Positions 1-11,984 of a stretch of DNA of 64,000 nt are shown piece by piece. A program made the translations under genes and the position numbers. The notes below the pieces were generated by a model that worked only from the letters and a program-made list of their open reading frames with translations, made no database searches and had not been told where the DNA came from. The first letter of the stretch is position 1; every line of letters begins with the position of its first letter. This DNA comes from Paramyrothecium sp. XJ0827 (Eukaryota; Ascomycota; Sordariomycetes; Hypocreales; Stachybotryaceae): the NCBI GenBank assembly GCA_020881915.1, contig JAJFPB010000009.1, positions 2,356,001 to 2,420,000 of the forward strand, in the 5' to 3' direction.

Positions 1-71
1 CCCGCAGGTTTCCGCTGGTTCCCAGTTGCGTTTCCCGACCCGCCAACGGTTTGTCTTCTTATCAAGAAATC

Positions 72-2167
72 ATGCCCAGAATTTCCGATCGCCCCGGACA
101 TGATCGACCGCCAACGCGCAACGAGTGTAACGATGAGGCGACACCAACATACGTCCTATCAGCTGAGGGGCCAGACGACTCAGTGCCCCGCTTTAACCAG
201 TACTCGGAAGAAGTCCAGGAGGGCCTCCAGGGTCTCACCATTAACCAGGAGGAAGTCGACGGATATCAACCGGTGGACTCCATGGATGCGGAGCAATATG
301 CTGTTTCTTGGAGCGGCAGAACGTTTCTACGGCGGGGACATCGAGACCATCAGCCAGCCAACGTAGACCAAAATGACCAAGCTGGTGGCCAGGGCGGAGA
401 ACCCTGTGAAACTTCTGGGGATCCAGATGACAACTCAACCCGGATTTTCTTCGCCTGTCCTTTCTTCAAACATCATCGTCAGAAGTATGCTGAATGGGAC
501 GACTGCAGCGATCCATGTGAGACCATATCAACCCTCAAGTCAGTGGATTAGGGTCTTGCCATTGCTATCTCCCGCTGACGGCTCGGTTAGACAACACATT
601 GAGCGAAAGCACACAAAGAGGAACGCCTATCAATGCTACCGCTGCAGTGATGTCTTGAACAGCCGCCAAGCCCTCTCCCAGCATCAACGATCAGCTACTC
701 CCTGCGCCTGGCGGGGTATTGTCGAAGTCGAGGGTGTAGCTGATAGCATAGCGCAACGCATCGAAGCCATAGTTGAAGAAGACTGGGGAGATGAACGAGA
801 GTCCCCGGCTAACAAATGGCGGGATATCTTCAGTGTCATATTCCCCCGGCACCCCATTCCCAGTCCATGTGTGTGCCCCTATTCTGCTATGATTAGCTTT
901 TCACTGATCCTCCACTAGATTTTGAATTTTCCCATGAGAGTGAAAACTACGTTTTGCGTGGGGTCTCCAGGGCAGGCTGGAGGCAACCAACCGCTCCTAA
1001 GATCGTGGGAACATCTGATCAAATTGAAGACACCCTAATTGGCGCTGTTTCATTCTCAAATCCTAGTCTGTGGGTCTTAAAGTCGTTCCTGCGACTCCAT
1101 CGTGCAGCCTTGCAATTTACCTCGGACAGCTTTGCAAAACAAGCCGGAGATGGTGCGACCGGTTCCCGGGGGAATGACACCAGTTCATTGCTTGAATCTG
1201 GCAGCGCAAAGCGGACAGGGAATGGGAAGAGGACAAGAACATCAATCACAGCAGATGAACCATCTTTCAAGGATAACAACGACTCGAGTGACGACGAAAG
1301 GGACAATCAACGACAACCCAAGGCACCCCGGACATCCACAGATGACGATACGAAGCGAACTAGTAAGAGGCTAGCATGTCCTTATTACCAACATTGTCCC
1401 GAGACATATCAATCGAAACCGATCTGTCCCGGGCCAGGTTGGTTGTCAGTCAGCAAAGTCAAGTAGGTTGTACGGCTGAAATAGCCAACTTTTGCTAAGT
1501 GTCTCTACAGGGAGCATCTCTTTCGAAAGCACATGCTTCCAAGCCATCGTTGCTTACGATGCTATAAGTCCTTTGACGACCATGATGCGCTAGTGGCACA
1601 TTGGCGGCAGATTGAGGCGTGCTCTTTGAACCCTAAGCCAAAACTCGAAGGCATGGATGAGACGACACAAGCTCGGGTCAAGTCTAAAAAAGGCCAACCA
1701 CGGGGCTCTGAGTATGAAAAGTGGACCAACCTTTACAAAATCCTGTTTCCGGGAGAAAGAGTGCCCGTACCCTGTGCGTAGGCCTATACTGACACGCGTA
1801 CCGTGCTCTAACGATGTTTTTAGATTACCAACGAAAAACTCCATCGTTTCAAGACGACACCACAGAAATTGGACCCAACGTCGAGGCTGAGACCTTGAGA
1901 GAGATTGGGGATATCATAGACTTGAAACTCCCCGACTTATTTTGGGATTCCTGCGGTCAATTAGGCCATTGCCCTACATTTTTGGACGAGGTGGACATCA
2001 TCAGAGAAAGCCACAATGCTCTCATGGAACCCTTTTCGAATGAGGTCAAGATCGATATCAACCCCATTATTGCCGACATGCAGTTGAGCTACGACACGTT
2101 ATTCTCTTCAGAAGCAGTAGCTCCTCTCGGCGTGGAGAGAATGACGACACAGCAGTACTCCCAGTAA
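72..2167 (+). CDS. C2H2-like zinc-finger protein with two tandem modules
   Basis: Spliced model of five exons: 72-538, 591-868, 919-1462, 1511-1773 and 1824-2167, all introns GT-AG and 48-52 nt, giving 631 residues without a stop. Two similar modules are visible, starting near residues 129 (ACPFFKH) and 402 (ACPYYQH). Each has an N-terminal Cys, a K-x-H-x-x-R-K-H helix across an intron, a CxRC...H...C finger, and ends with KW...FP....P-P-Y. This layout is common in fungal C2H2-type proteins of unknown role; a DNA-binding or nuclear function is only inferred. The linker holds basic and Ser/Asp-rich stretches that could be a nuclear localisation region. ATG 72 is the first in frame, but the frame is open to the window edge, so the gene may begin upstream. 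Exon 3 joins both modules in one frame, so I read one gene, not two. Confidence 0.6.
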
Positions 2168-2970
2168 CGGATTTCCATGTTTCGCGTCACGGATGCGTCT
2201 TTCACATGGGAAGTTATGGAGTACCAGTTAGATGGCAAAGTTGCTAGGCCCATTTGTTCATTATCTGCAGCAGGCATCAAGTACCCATCAATCTTTCCGC
2301 TTTTTTTTTGGAATTAGGCAAGCACGCTGTTGACCTGGCGGCGGCGTGGACCCTGGTTTCTTGCGTCAAAAACTCTGCCATTGGATCCCAGTGCCAGAGG
2401 TTGTTGTGTCCTTGTTAAGCCCTTTGCCCAAAGATTGCTGGCTCATTCGAAATTAGCCATCTCATCCTTCCTGTCACCAGGAACCTCCAGATCTCTTGCG
2501 GCAAATGTCTGAACCTGTTCGAAGCCTCTGGATCCCTTCAAGAAGTGGATGAGGCAGGCAAAGATTGGAGCTCAGAAACCAGTTGGATGTAGTGCTGTGG
2601 AGAGCGGCGACTGCACCATCACTAGTTAACCTTGGTGAGAGATGGCCGAGGCTAATTCTGTAAATCAATTGCCTCCGAGGCTTTTGAAAGCGACAAACTC
2701 GAGCTAGAGCGAACATGTGGAGTGACGGGGTGAGTACTATAAAGTCTACGTGTAGGACTTACGGATTGCGAGGGCTCAGAATGGGAATCTACTCGCAATC
2801 ATAACGCTCCGTCACAACTGATCAGGCCAGATTGGAATACAGTACCGAGACAAGGAGCGAAAGAGATGCAACACTGTGTATGAGTTGGCCCGCCCCTGTC
2901 TGCCAGCCAACATGCATAAAACCGGGTGCAGCTCTGTTGCTCCCCCGCCGTCAGCTCATCACCCTACCTC
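2168..2970. other. intergenic region, no gene seen
   Basis: Short ORFs on both strands lack start context, splice partners or recognisable motifs. The stretch separates the zinc-finger gene from the P450 promoter. Confidence 0.5.
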
Positions 2971-2980
2971 AATTATAAAT
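2971..2980 (+). promoter_or_regulatory. TATA-like element upstream of the P450 gene
   Basis: The A/T block aattataaat lies about 95-105 nt before the ATG at 3075, followed by a pyrimidine-rich stretch. This is a plausible fungal core promoter; the position is the only evidence. Confidence 0.35.
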
Positions 2981-3074
2981 CTTGGTGCATCTGGGTACCT
3001 CATCCATCATATTTACGAAACTGCTAACCAGGCACATCTCATTTCATTTTGCTTTTCAAGCCCGCCCACACGAG

Positions 3075-5033
3075 ATGGGTCTTGAAGTATTTGACGCCAT
3101 GCTCTTGACATGTATTATCGTCATATTCGCCACTTTGGGGCCTTATCTCTACCAAAGACTTGTCTACACAAGGCTTAAGCAATATGCCATCTTTCCGCAG
3201 GCTCCTCCGTCTTTAATTCTTGGACACTTGAAAAGAATGGACGAGTTGATCAAGGGTGGTAAGGATAAGGGTCATCCTGGTACGTAGCATCAGATCCCTT
3301 CAACTGCAGCATTCGCCACAAATTAGGTGTCGCTTCTGTCCAGTGCCACTCATAAGGAACCAGATTTGGCTTTCATGGCCTTAAACAAATCTCTCGGTCG
3401 CCCACCTCTTATGTTGGTTGATTTTCGACCAGTGGGTACGGCTCTGGTGATCATTCGGAGCCATGAGGTTGCCGAACATATCTCAAAGGCGTCAAGATCT
3501 TTGCCTTACAGCCTACCCAAGATGCCACAGGTGTACGGCCACATGGGTCATTTGGTTGGCTCAACTTCAATCTTAGGTACAGCGGTATGTCGACTCGTCG
3601 TCCTGCGGACACAGACACTGAACACTGGGCAGGGCGAGGACTGGAAAACTCTCAGAAGAAGATTCAATCCAGGTTTTGCGTCGCAGCATTTGATCAACCT
3701 TTTACCTTGCATAGTGGAAAAGTCACTTGTCTTCTTGGGTCACCTTGATCATGCTGCAAATAGTGGTGAGACGTTCTCACTTGTCCGTCTCTCAGGAAAC
3801 TTGATCTTCGATGTCATCACTAGCGTCATCATGGATCTCGACGTCGGTGCCCAAGCTCTGGGGCGTTCGAGCGACTTCATACACGCATATCGTGAACTGG
3901 TCGAGACATATGCCAGCGAACAAGTAGACCTCCCATGGTATTTTACACCGCTGACGGAGTGGAAGCGACGTAAGCTGGCTAGAATTGTAAGGGAAGAGCT
4001 CAAGTCGGTCGTCCAGAAGGCTTTTAAGCATCGGCAAAAGGCGACCATTCGAATCTCGAGTATTCTTGATTTGAGCTTGAAACACATTGATACTCTAACG
4101 CCGCAGGTGTTAGAACAGACGTGTGACCAACTCAGCACATTCTTATTTGCAGGCCATGACACAACCAGCGTTCTGCTTTCTTGGATGTTTTACGAGCTTT
4201 CGCGCACACCTCGAGCCCTTGAGTCACTCCGTGACGAGCTGGATCAGATTTTCGGATTCGGTCAGTGGCCCATTGGGAGCTTTGCAGGCTTCTGTGACCC
4301 TTTACTTGGATGGTGGACAGGACTGACATGAACTCTGGTCAGACTGTGATCCAGCTACAGTTCGGGACAAGCTTTTGAAGGAGGGCAGTCAGGAATTGCT
4401 CAACCGCATGACTTACGCATCCGCAGTTGTCAAAGAGACACTTCGTCTCTGGCCACCTGCTGGCACGGCTCGCCGAATAGATCCCGGGACCGGATTCACG
4501 GTGCGGTTGCCAACAGGGGAGTTGCCCCTAGATGGACTTGATGTTTATAACTGTGCCATCCTGATCCAGCGCGATCCCGATGTGTACGGTGAAACAGCCA
4601 ATGACTTTGTACCAGAGCGTTGGTTGGGCGAAGCTGCCGGCCAAATCCCAGCCTCTGCTTGGCGTCCCTTTGAGAGAGGTCCCCGTAGCTGCATCGGCCA
4701 AGAACTCGTTGGCATAGAAGCGAAGACCATTATAGCCCTCGTCGCCCGACGGTATAACTTCCACAAGGTATGACGCCTTTGCCAAAAACACGTTTTTGGA
4801 CTTCAACTAAATCTGTCAAGATTGGCCTTGGGGAACTCGCCCTAGATAAGACCGGCCAACCAATGATAGGTCCCACTGGCTCATATTTGGTAGCCTCTGA
4901 GATGTATCCGGTAAGTTTCATGCCACATGTACACATATTGTTGTTTCGCCATAGCTGACGAAGCTTCCAGACAAGACAGGTGACTCCCAAGCCGGTTGAT
5001 GGGATGATGATGAAGGTGCAGCTTAGGCGATGA
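3075..5033 (+). CDS. cytochrome P450 monooxygenase
   Basis: Six exons (3075-3279, 3364-3584, 3633-4260, 4343-4767, 4821-4910, 4971-5033), all GT-AG, give 543 residues, a normal length for a microsomal fungal P450. The N-terminus has one hydrophobic anchor (residues about 6-27). The I-helix AGHDTT lies near residue 315, the K-helix ETLR near 382, and the heme loop PFERGPRSCIG places the proximal Cys at about residue 468. The splice choices restore the family blocks around HPDLAFMAL, GEDWKTLRRRFNPGF and DCDPATVRDKL. It should be an ER-bound heme-thiolate oxidase using electrons from P450 reductase. The substrate cannot be read from sequence. The intron 3585-3632 is 48 nt and in frame, so an unspliced reading also stays open there. 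No polyketide, peptide or terpene synthase lies nearby, so it is not obviously part of a cluster. Confidence 0.9.
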
Positions 5034-5560
5034 GAAAGGCCAATCATAGGGACACTCGGCTTCTTGCAGTTGCATGTCGCCAAGTATCAACGCCCATTCG
5101 CTTCAACACCAACTGGCATGGAAGCGGTCCATGGATTCTCTTTTGTATCGATTGCTACAGTTTCAGGCTGTCGGGCCGATACAACTTGGTGATGACCTCT
5201 CTTTCACCGTGCAACTTCATCATGTGCCTTGTGTCCACAACCTTCCTTCACAACAGGAAATGTGCGGACAGGCTACGCCACCTGTTTCCTTGGCCTGAAA
5301 GGTTGTTCATAATGGATGGTGCCAACACGTCAATTAGTCAAAGGCTGTGCTTGTTCCTCTTTCCATTCTCCATACAAGCTCTTCTCAGCTTTGCTTCACA
5401 GCATCAGTTCTAGACTTTCGTTCCTGGTGGCGTTAATACGTTGATTTAGACGATTCCCGCTACACTACAGCTCGACATTGATCACGCACCATGGAGGGCA
5501 GCGACTCCATCCCAGTGCAGTGCTACAGTAATTGTAGTTTGTGCCCCCTAGTTTGAGGAC
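5034..5560. other. intergenic region
   Basis: ORFs here have no family motif. It may contain a first exon with the signal peptide missing from the next gene, but no convincing donor-acceptor pair was found. Confidence 0.4.
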
Positions 5561-6390
5561 ATGGTCTTCCATCAACTCACATATGCTCAATCAGGTCAAG
5601 TTTTCACGATAGCTCAGGAAATGGGACTACAGCCAGAACTTTGCGAAAAGAGTTCTGGTTTTCGGTCCAGCTGGCCCGGCTGTGGAGAATGTTTGGAAAC
5701 AGTGGGCAATGACGCATCAGCCCTTCAGTTTATACCTGTCATAACGCCCTTCCTCCTCTATTGTAAGATAGATGTAATGCTTGTGACGACGGTCCTCATC
5801 ATGACAGATGGCACTCCCTCAAAGGTGACTTACATAGGAGATGCTTCGACAACGCCTGCGTCACGAAATGCTTCGACTACTACGTCTTCCTTTGCCTCGG
5901 GAACTTCCACGTTATTCACCTCCTCTGTGCCATTAACCACGAGCTCAAATACTCCAATTCCTTCAATTTCAACAGGCCCCACTAGTGGTGTGTAAAGCAA
6001 TATGACGTCCTGAGGCTCGGTCCAAGATGAGCTGACAGCGATTCAGAAAACGAGGATAGCAAGGAATGGATAGCTGGTCCAGTCGTTGGCGTGACGGCTG
6101 CATTTTCAGCCATAATCGCCGGGATTTGGCTGCTACGGCGACGACGGAAAGGTTGCATGATGCTACGCGAAGAGACACTATTCGAGAAAGCACAGCTTCA
6201 TTCTGATTGCATAATTTTACCGGATCCCATCTACGAAGACCCATTCCCAGAGGTCTTTCTAGAGATGGAAGGCTGCAACAGTTTTCCTCGCCTCGCCGAA
6301 AAACCGGCGAATGAGCCTGCGGCCCCTGAAAAGCCAGCGAACGAGCCCGCGGCTCCCGAATTGCGAGTCAATGAGCCGACAGCCCCCTAA
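5561..6390 (+). CDS. single-pass membrane protein with Ser/Thr-rich ectodomain, truncated tail
   Basis: Two exons, 5561-5987 and 6047-6390, joined by a GTGTGT...CAG intron of 59 nt, give about 256 residues. The N-terminal part has the LCEKSSGF...WPGCGECL...YC cysteine pattern seen in a widespread fungal family. It is followed by a Ser/Thr stretch (residues about 90-142), one transmembrane helix near VVGVTAAFSAIIAGIWLL, a basic stop-transfer RRRRKG, and an acidic cytoplasmic tail. This suggests a plasma-membrane, glycosylated sensor-like protein; ligand and role are unknown. No signal peptide is present at ATG 5561, so an upstream exon is likely. The tail ends in a 30-bp repeat and stops prematurely (see the repeat entry); coding-like sequence continues in another frame to 6532. 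Confidence 0.6.
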
Positions 6391-6415
6391 GCCAGCAAAT
6401 GAAGCTACGGCTCCC
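6298..6415 (+). repeat. 30-bp coding tandem repeat, fourth copy damaged
   Basis: Three full 30-bp units (6298-6327, 6328-6357, 6358-6387) encode variants of EKPANEPAAP. The fourth (6388-6415) is 28 nt long, begins with TAA and shifts the frame. Frame 2 then continues the same Pro/Glu/Ala-rich pattern to 6532. Confidence 0.75.
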
Positions 6416-7047
6416 GAGCTACCCTCCGAGCCGCGGAAAATCTCCAGAAAGCCGTTAAACACATCTGCCTCTTCATTAAAACCGACCAAAAGCCTGCCCT
6501 TGATCGAAAAGCCCCTGAGGGAAATCATGTGATTTGGAGAGTCATCAAAAGTAACACAGGTGTCTACAATGTGGTTGGCTTGAGCAGCGGCTACCAGGAT
6601 GCCAGAGCTTCCCACCGGTAGAAAGCTCTGAAAGATACCCCTGGGTGCACAAAAGTTACATAAGGACCAATGTAGATGTGGAACAGTCAACATTGTGCAT
6701 CTGTGGTTTGGAAAGTCGAGCGAAGTCCTTCAAGGCATGTTAGGGGCTCAAATTACGCGACCTCTTAAGATATGATTTTTGGCTGGGTCATCACGCACTT
6801 TGTGCTTGTAGAAGAACAACTGATCAACATAGCCGCAAACCCATTTTGCTTCCAACTCTTACCGGAGTACAACGCCTCTTTACAGGTTCTTCCCGTGAAC
6901 TGGCCGTACAGCCATCATCTAAGCAACAGAAGGTTGGTCTTGGCCGATATTAGGAGTTCAATCCGCTTCAAGAGCTGGTACACCAAATATGAGCCTATCT
7001 TTAACAACCTCTCAGCGCAAGCATGCAACAAGATGTTAAATGTTTAG

Positions 7048-7290
7048 GTGGCATTTTGCCGCAACTCTGACACTGCAACCTGCAAACCCCATCTCGAATG
7101 CGTCCTGGGCGAGGCTCGCGAAAGTTTCAAGGCGAAAAATGGCTTCTACGGGCACATGGTTGGGCATTCTGCCGGCTATGCTATAAATAATCAGCCCTTC
7201 TATAACCCAGCTGTCGATCCTTTTTGCTCCGAGGCCGTTCCTTTTTATATTCACTGCGGTAAGAACGATGAGAATCTACCCGTACCACCT
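7048..7290 (+). pseudogene. relic of a fungal multi-TM integral membrane protein
   Basis: The reading CKPHLECVLG...ESFKA resembles a conserved loop (Cys-x-Pro...CxL...anf) of a fungal family of large integral membrane proteins. At the A-run around 7136-7140 the similarity jumps by one frame into a hydrophobic stretch (TWLGILPAML, then SPSITQLSILFAPRP), which also holds a TAA. A TAG lies just upstream at 7045-7047. One frameshift and two stops make this a non-functional remnant. Family recall is from memory and needs a search. Confidence 0.45.
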
Positions 7291-7449
7291 TTTTCGTATC
7301 TTGGCTTATTCCTTTTATGAGAAAGTCGGGGAAGACAGTGTATGAGCTTCATAGTGTTTCCATCTACAATATCGTTCCACTAAAGTCCTCGTTCTGCCGG
7401 TCATTCGGGCACGACAGCACCGTCGTCAGAGCCACTAGAGATGACTGAT

Positions 7450-8106
7450 TCATTCTTCTCTGAAGATGAGCCGACGAGAGCAGTGTTGGAGGGTCGGAAA
7501 TTATGATCTCGAGGGCGCCACCGCCATCGTAGTTAATCCATAGGGCTCGAATGGGGATCGGCTCACCAACCGTGGTGACACGGATGATTTAAATAGTGAC
7601 AATCGCGGTGTAGTAGTGCTTGCGTGCTACAAAGTTGTTCTTCGAGAAGCCGCTGACAGCGTTGGCGCCGACCCGATGAAGAGAGGGTTGTCATGGTAGC
7701 GTACGGCAATATTGTAGTCACCAACACCAGCAGGAATCAAGCTGCGGTGGTCGATGATGGTTTCACCCAAGTGGGTGTCAGCACCGGCGACGTGGCCATA
7801 AATGGTGATAGGTGCCAGCCAGTTAGGGTCGACAGGGCCGATGCTGGGCTAGATGTCAGTAAAGTTGGGGTTGACCCCTGAATCAAGCTGGCAATGTCGA
7901 TGTTGTTGACGCCCCTCGGGAACGCAACATCCGGCTTGGCCCTAATTAAGGAGCTAGGGGTTTGATGAGACCAGCATGACTGCGCTCACAGACTAATAAA
8001 GACACGTACCGGATGGTACATGACATAGCGGGGGGTTGCTCAGATCAATGGAAACGTCTTGAATATGAGGCAGATTATGGCGGGGATTGATATAATACGG
8101 CATGAT
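7450..8106 (-). pseudogene. degraded gene of unknown family
   Basis: The minus strand starts with ATG at 8106 and reads a 32-residue exon (MPYYINPRHNLPHIQDVS and onward) ending at a good GTACGT donor with a TTAG acceptor about 65 nt later. The following exon is split between two frames, one giving AKPDVAFPRGVNNIDIASL, the other DPNWLAPITIYGHVAGADTH and LGETIIDHRSLIPAGVG, with in-frame stops. The amino-acid composition is protein-like across the shifts, which argues for a decayed gene. I do not recognise the family. Confidence 0.4.
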
Positions 8107-9220
8107 GAGCTATGACGTTAGCTTGGTACCCTATTTAAAAGGATGGGCAAGATTTTGTAGATTGAGTTTACTGTCAAAGTGTACGGGAATCCCCAGAGCT
8201 CATTACCTGCTTTTTCAATTGCTGGGGTCAGTAAGAACCGATATATGCGGTTCTTTTCTGCATTCGGGGCTTTATTTACGCCGCCGTTAGTGATAGTGCC
8301 AATGATCCTATTCGCCCTTGAGAAGATAAACTGGGTCGATCTACACCCTAATCCCATTCGAGAACAGACATTGTATTGCAAGAAATAGCCTCCCGTGAAT
8401 ACCAGGTTTTAGTAGCGCCTGTATCAGTAATTACTCCGATTCAAGCCGCCACCAACAAATTCGTGAATTCGTGAAAAATTCCCGACATGATGACAATTCT
8501 TGGTTGTTGAACAGTAGCAATGGATTGAACCCTTTTCCAAATGCCAACACGCTGGAAACTTCGAAAGCGTATAACATGAGTATGCATGCAGCATTGTCGG
8601 CTTGCTACCCTCGGGTAGAAGCTGCCTCCGGGTCTTTCACAATTCTAGTACACTTGGTAATCGGCTCATAGAAAGACTAAATACCAGGCTATTACTGATA
8701 GTGGAGCAGTATTCCATGATGAGATTGTTAATTCTAGAATTACTGATTGGCTTAATTAATGAAGCGGGGTGATTGAAGCAACCAATGTAAAGCTACTGTC
8801 CATCCAAGCAAATTTTGCCACAAGGACGCAGTTCGACTTAAGGCCTCGACCGCTCAAATCAATTAATAATACATGGTCTTGTCAAGTCTCTCAATGCGGT
8901 ACCCTGGCATGTGTCTACGCAGGCCGTAATTTAATCTTAATTCTGTCATGGCTCGTTAATCGGACGGAGTTCTCGGCAGCCCCTTACGGGAAGCAGGAAC
9001 TCTTCGTCGCTTTGTAAGATGATGAGCCTCTATACCACGTCAGCTCAGTGGCAATCAATTGGAATGATACCTTGAGAAAGAGGTATATTAAGGTTGTGAA
9101 ATCCGCCTGTCTCTCTGGGATCTCTAGCCAGTCCTTTCGACGACACACAACCGGCTCCAAGTCCAAATTATCACACCCGGCGACAAATTCTAACCCCCGA
9201 AACTCTTCCTACTCACCATA
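8107..9220. other. gene-poor region
   Basis: Several ORFs of 60-90 codons overlap on both strands without motifs or splice support. A pyrimidine-rich stretch just before 9221 fits the 5' leader of the hydrolase gene. Confidence 0.5.
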
Positions 9221-10257
9221 ATGAAGCTCCTCGCTACCATAATCTCCTACATTGCAGTACTAGCTATGGCTGCGCCCAAGTATGCTACTACAGCTGTCGA
9301 ATGATTCCAGATACCACGCTAACACCCGTATTTAGTAGCCTTGCTGAGCGCAATGCCTCTCCGGCCCATCATGGGAAAAGTGCCGGGCAGGGCGAATGCT
9401 CACTGCAGTCCGCCCAGATAGCTCCCACCACCTATGTTTCTGTGAATGGGACGCGGCTTGCCTACCGACGGTTTGGCAAGTCATCAAAAGTGCCAGTCCT
9501 GTTCCTCACCCACTTTCGTGGCAGCATGGACGTTCTCGATCCGCTCCTCGTCAACACCATCGCCCGAAACCGAGAGATTATTCTGTTTGACAACTCCGGA
9601 ATTGGACATAGCGAAGGAACTGTCCCTGACACGATCGAGGCCATGGCATCAACGGCTGTGAACTTCCTCTCCGCAATCAAGGTGCCAAAAGCCGATGTTT
9701 TGGGTTTCTCTATGGGCGGCATGGTCGCACAATACATCGCAATGGAGTATCCTCAGGTTGTGAACAAATTGATCCTATCTGGCATTCGCCCTGGTTATGG
9801 CCCGGACGTTGTGCAGACTGACCCTGATGCCGCCTCGGGCCCAGGAGGGGGCCCAGAATCCCAGCCAACTGAGGCTTACATGCTCGGCATTTTCTTTTTC
9901 CCGTCGAACACTAGTCTGGCCAAAGGCAACCAATGGTGGGACCGCATCAATGAGCGCCAGATCGAAGGCGAAGAGAGAAAGGATTTCCTTGTGAGGGCCG
10001 GGGTCGCAGCGCAACTAACTGCTATCACCAGTTTTGCGTCGGATCCGCAGCTGTATGATCGATTAAGGGACATTAAGGGGCCGGTGCTGGTGACTAATGG
10101 CAAGAACGACGTCCTAATGGGAACTGCGAACAGTTTCGTCCTCCAGCAGCGACTGGCTGATGCCCAATTACACCTGTATCCGGATTCTGGCCATGGACAT
10201 CTTTTCCAATTCCCACTTGCTTATGCTAAGCAGCTGGAATTGTTTTTGGGTGCTTAA
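9221..10257 (+). CDS. secreted alpha/beta hydrolase
   Basis: Exon 1 (9221-9279) encodes a signal peptide, MKLLATIISYIAVLAMAAP. A GTATGC...TTTAG intron (9280-9335) joins it in frame to 9336-10257, giving 326 residues. The ATG at 9301, which starts the longest ORF, lies inside the intron. The core shows the alpha/beta-hydrolase fold: the oxyanion region LTHFRGSMD, FDNSGIGHSEG, the nucleophile elbow GFSMGG with Ser near residue 145, an acid in TNGKNDVLM, and the catalytic His in DSGHGHLF. The sequence is closest in style to non-heme chloroperoxidase or esterase-type hydrolases, but the HGxP-type loop is atypical. It is predicted extracellular; the substrate is unknown. Confidence 0.85.
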
Positions 10258-11984
10258 TCTACGCTTTTGCGCCGCTCTGTCTCGGAGGCACATTCCAGAC
10301 GAGGACTAACTATGTGCCGCGAGAGAATGGTGTTGGAACGCTACCATTAAGGACACACCCACAACGTGCGACATATCGAAGGTCAAATATTTTCGTCATG
10401 AGGCTATCAGCGGGTCGAATAAGCCGTGGCTTGTGTGAAGAGCAGGAGCAGAGATCACTAATTAATTTACTATTTTCTTAGAATTAAATTGAACATCGTC
10501 TGATTGCACCGGAGTTCTCACGTTTACTGTCCTTCAAATGTAATCACAGTTCGGAGGCGGGAGCGCACGTGTCAAAGTCTTCGACAAGAAAGAATTCAAT
10601 TGCCATTGCCGCTCGCAGCAACATCAGACGACTGTATCAAGACTGTTTCGGATCAATATTGAGGACGAGAAAATAACCGCGTCCTCTTGTAGATTAGACA
10701 AACAGAGATGAGGAGCATGACAACGCCGAGACGAGCATCCGCTCGACCTCCTGAATATATGTCCCTTACCGTAAATTAGCTCCTGCTAACCCTGCCGTGT
10801 TGTCAGAGCCGGGCGGTTTCTGAATTGAGAAGATTCACGGCCCATGCCCGCTAAATAGTTTATTTATTTCGATGTCTGCAGCTGATCAAGACTTTTGAGT
10901 CGGGACTATCAGCTCGCTCCGCTACACTTGCCATAGTCGCGAACCCTGCTGATAGGTATGGCTGCGTATAAGGCTAACAGAGGACAACGAATGCAGAGCT
11001 CGAACTTGGCTTGGAGAATACAGGGTAACACCATCCTCAAATAAAATATGAGCAAATCAATTTGAGCGAGTTTTGCCCTAGCCTGCTTAGGCGGCCTTGA
11101 CTGCTTGCGAGAGGATCATTGCCTGAAGCGGGCGATCGACCAAACGGACCAGGATGCCGGGAATTAAGATCGGCCAAATTCTCCTGCCAAGAAACGTCAC
11201 ACAATTGCCGACATGAATTCTTCCGCTCTTTCTCTCTTCGTCGTAAAATGGAACCCAAACAAAACTTTATATCCCATTCCAAGTGTTTGGTTGAGCTTTG
11301 ATAACGACACGAGGCTGAGAATGTCTACGCCGGCTGGACTCGCAGAGCTGAATTAGCAGAAGGTAGGTTGATGCGGGCTATAGGCGACCTCGAAAGCCAG
11401 TTCGTAGCAGCTACACGTTGTGTTCTTCGAAATGATGATTGTTCAGCCCTGCGTGCGATAGTCAGGAGGCCGATTTGATAGCCCTTGTCTACGCAGATAA
11501 GCACCATGGGTGATGACCTTAACCCCAACCGCCCCCGTAATAGTGGACACGATAGCGGCCATCATAATGTACCCCTTTGTGCACTCTGTTAGAGCCGTGC
11601 CCGAACAATTGTACGCCAATCATGCCCTTGGCCTCCATTGGTGGTGATCTTCGGGTTCATCGGAACACTGACAGGCGCGTTGAATGGATGAGAGAGCTCG
11701 GCAAGTGAGTAGCAAAAATACCCGAATCGTAATGTTACGAAACTCCACCACCATGGGTTGAGAAACCCACTTTGGAGCTGCACATCCATTTCCGCCCAGA
11801 GCCATGGGTTGGTCGCGTGGCCGACTCGGATAAGACTGGCATTTAAGAACTGACAACGATCCTTCTGCTCATTCTCTTTCCTCATCTGCAAGCTTGTCAG
11901 TTCATCACACATTCCTTTGTTGCCCAAAAACCCTTGTCACTCTTTAGATCGGAGATATCTCAAATCTCCAGCCATTCTTTCACG
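10258..11984. other. long intergenic region
   Basis: No ORF here has family motifs or matching splice sites on either strand. The 3' end forms the upstream region of the GPI-anchored protein gene. Confidence 0.5.

Noticed and set aside
3075..5033. P450 as part of a secondary-metabolite cluster
   Set aside because: No synthase, transporter or pathway regulator is close; the nearest regulator is 17 kb away.
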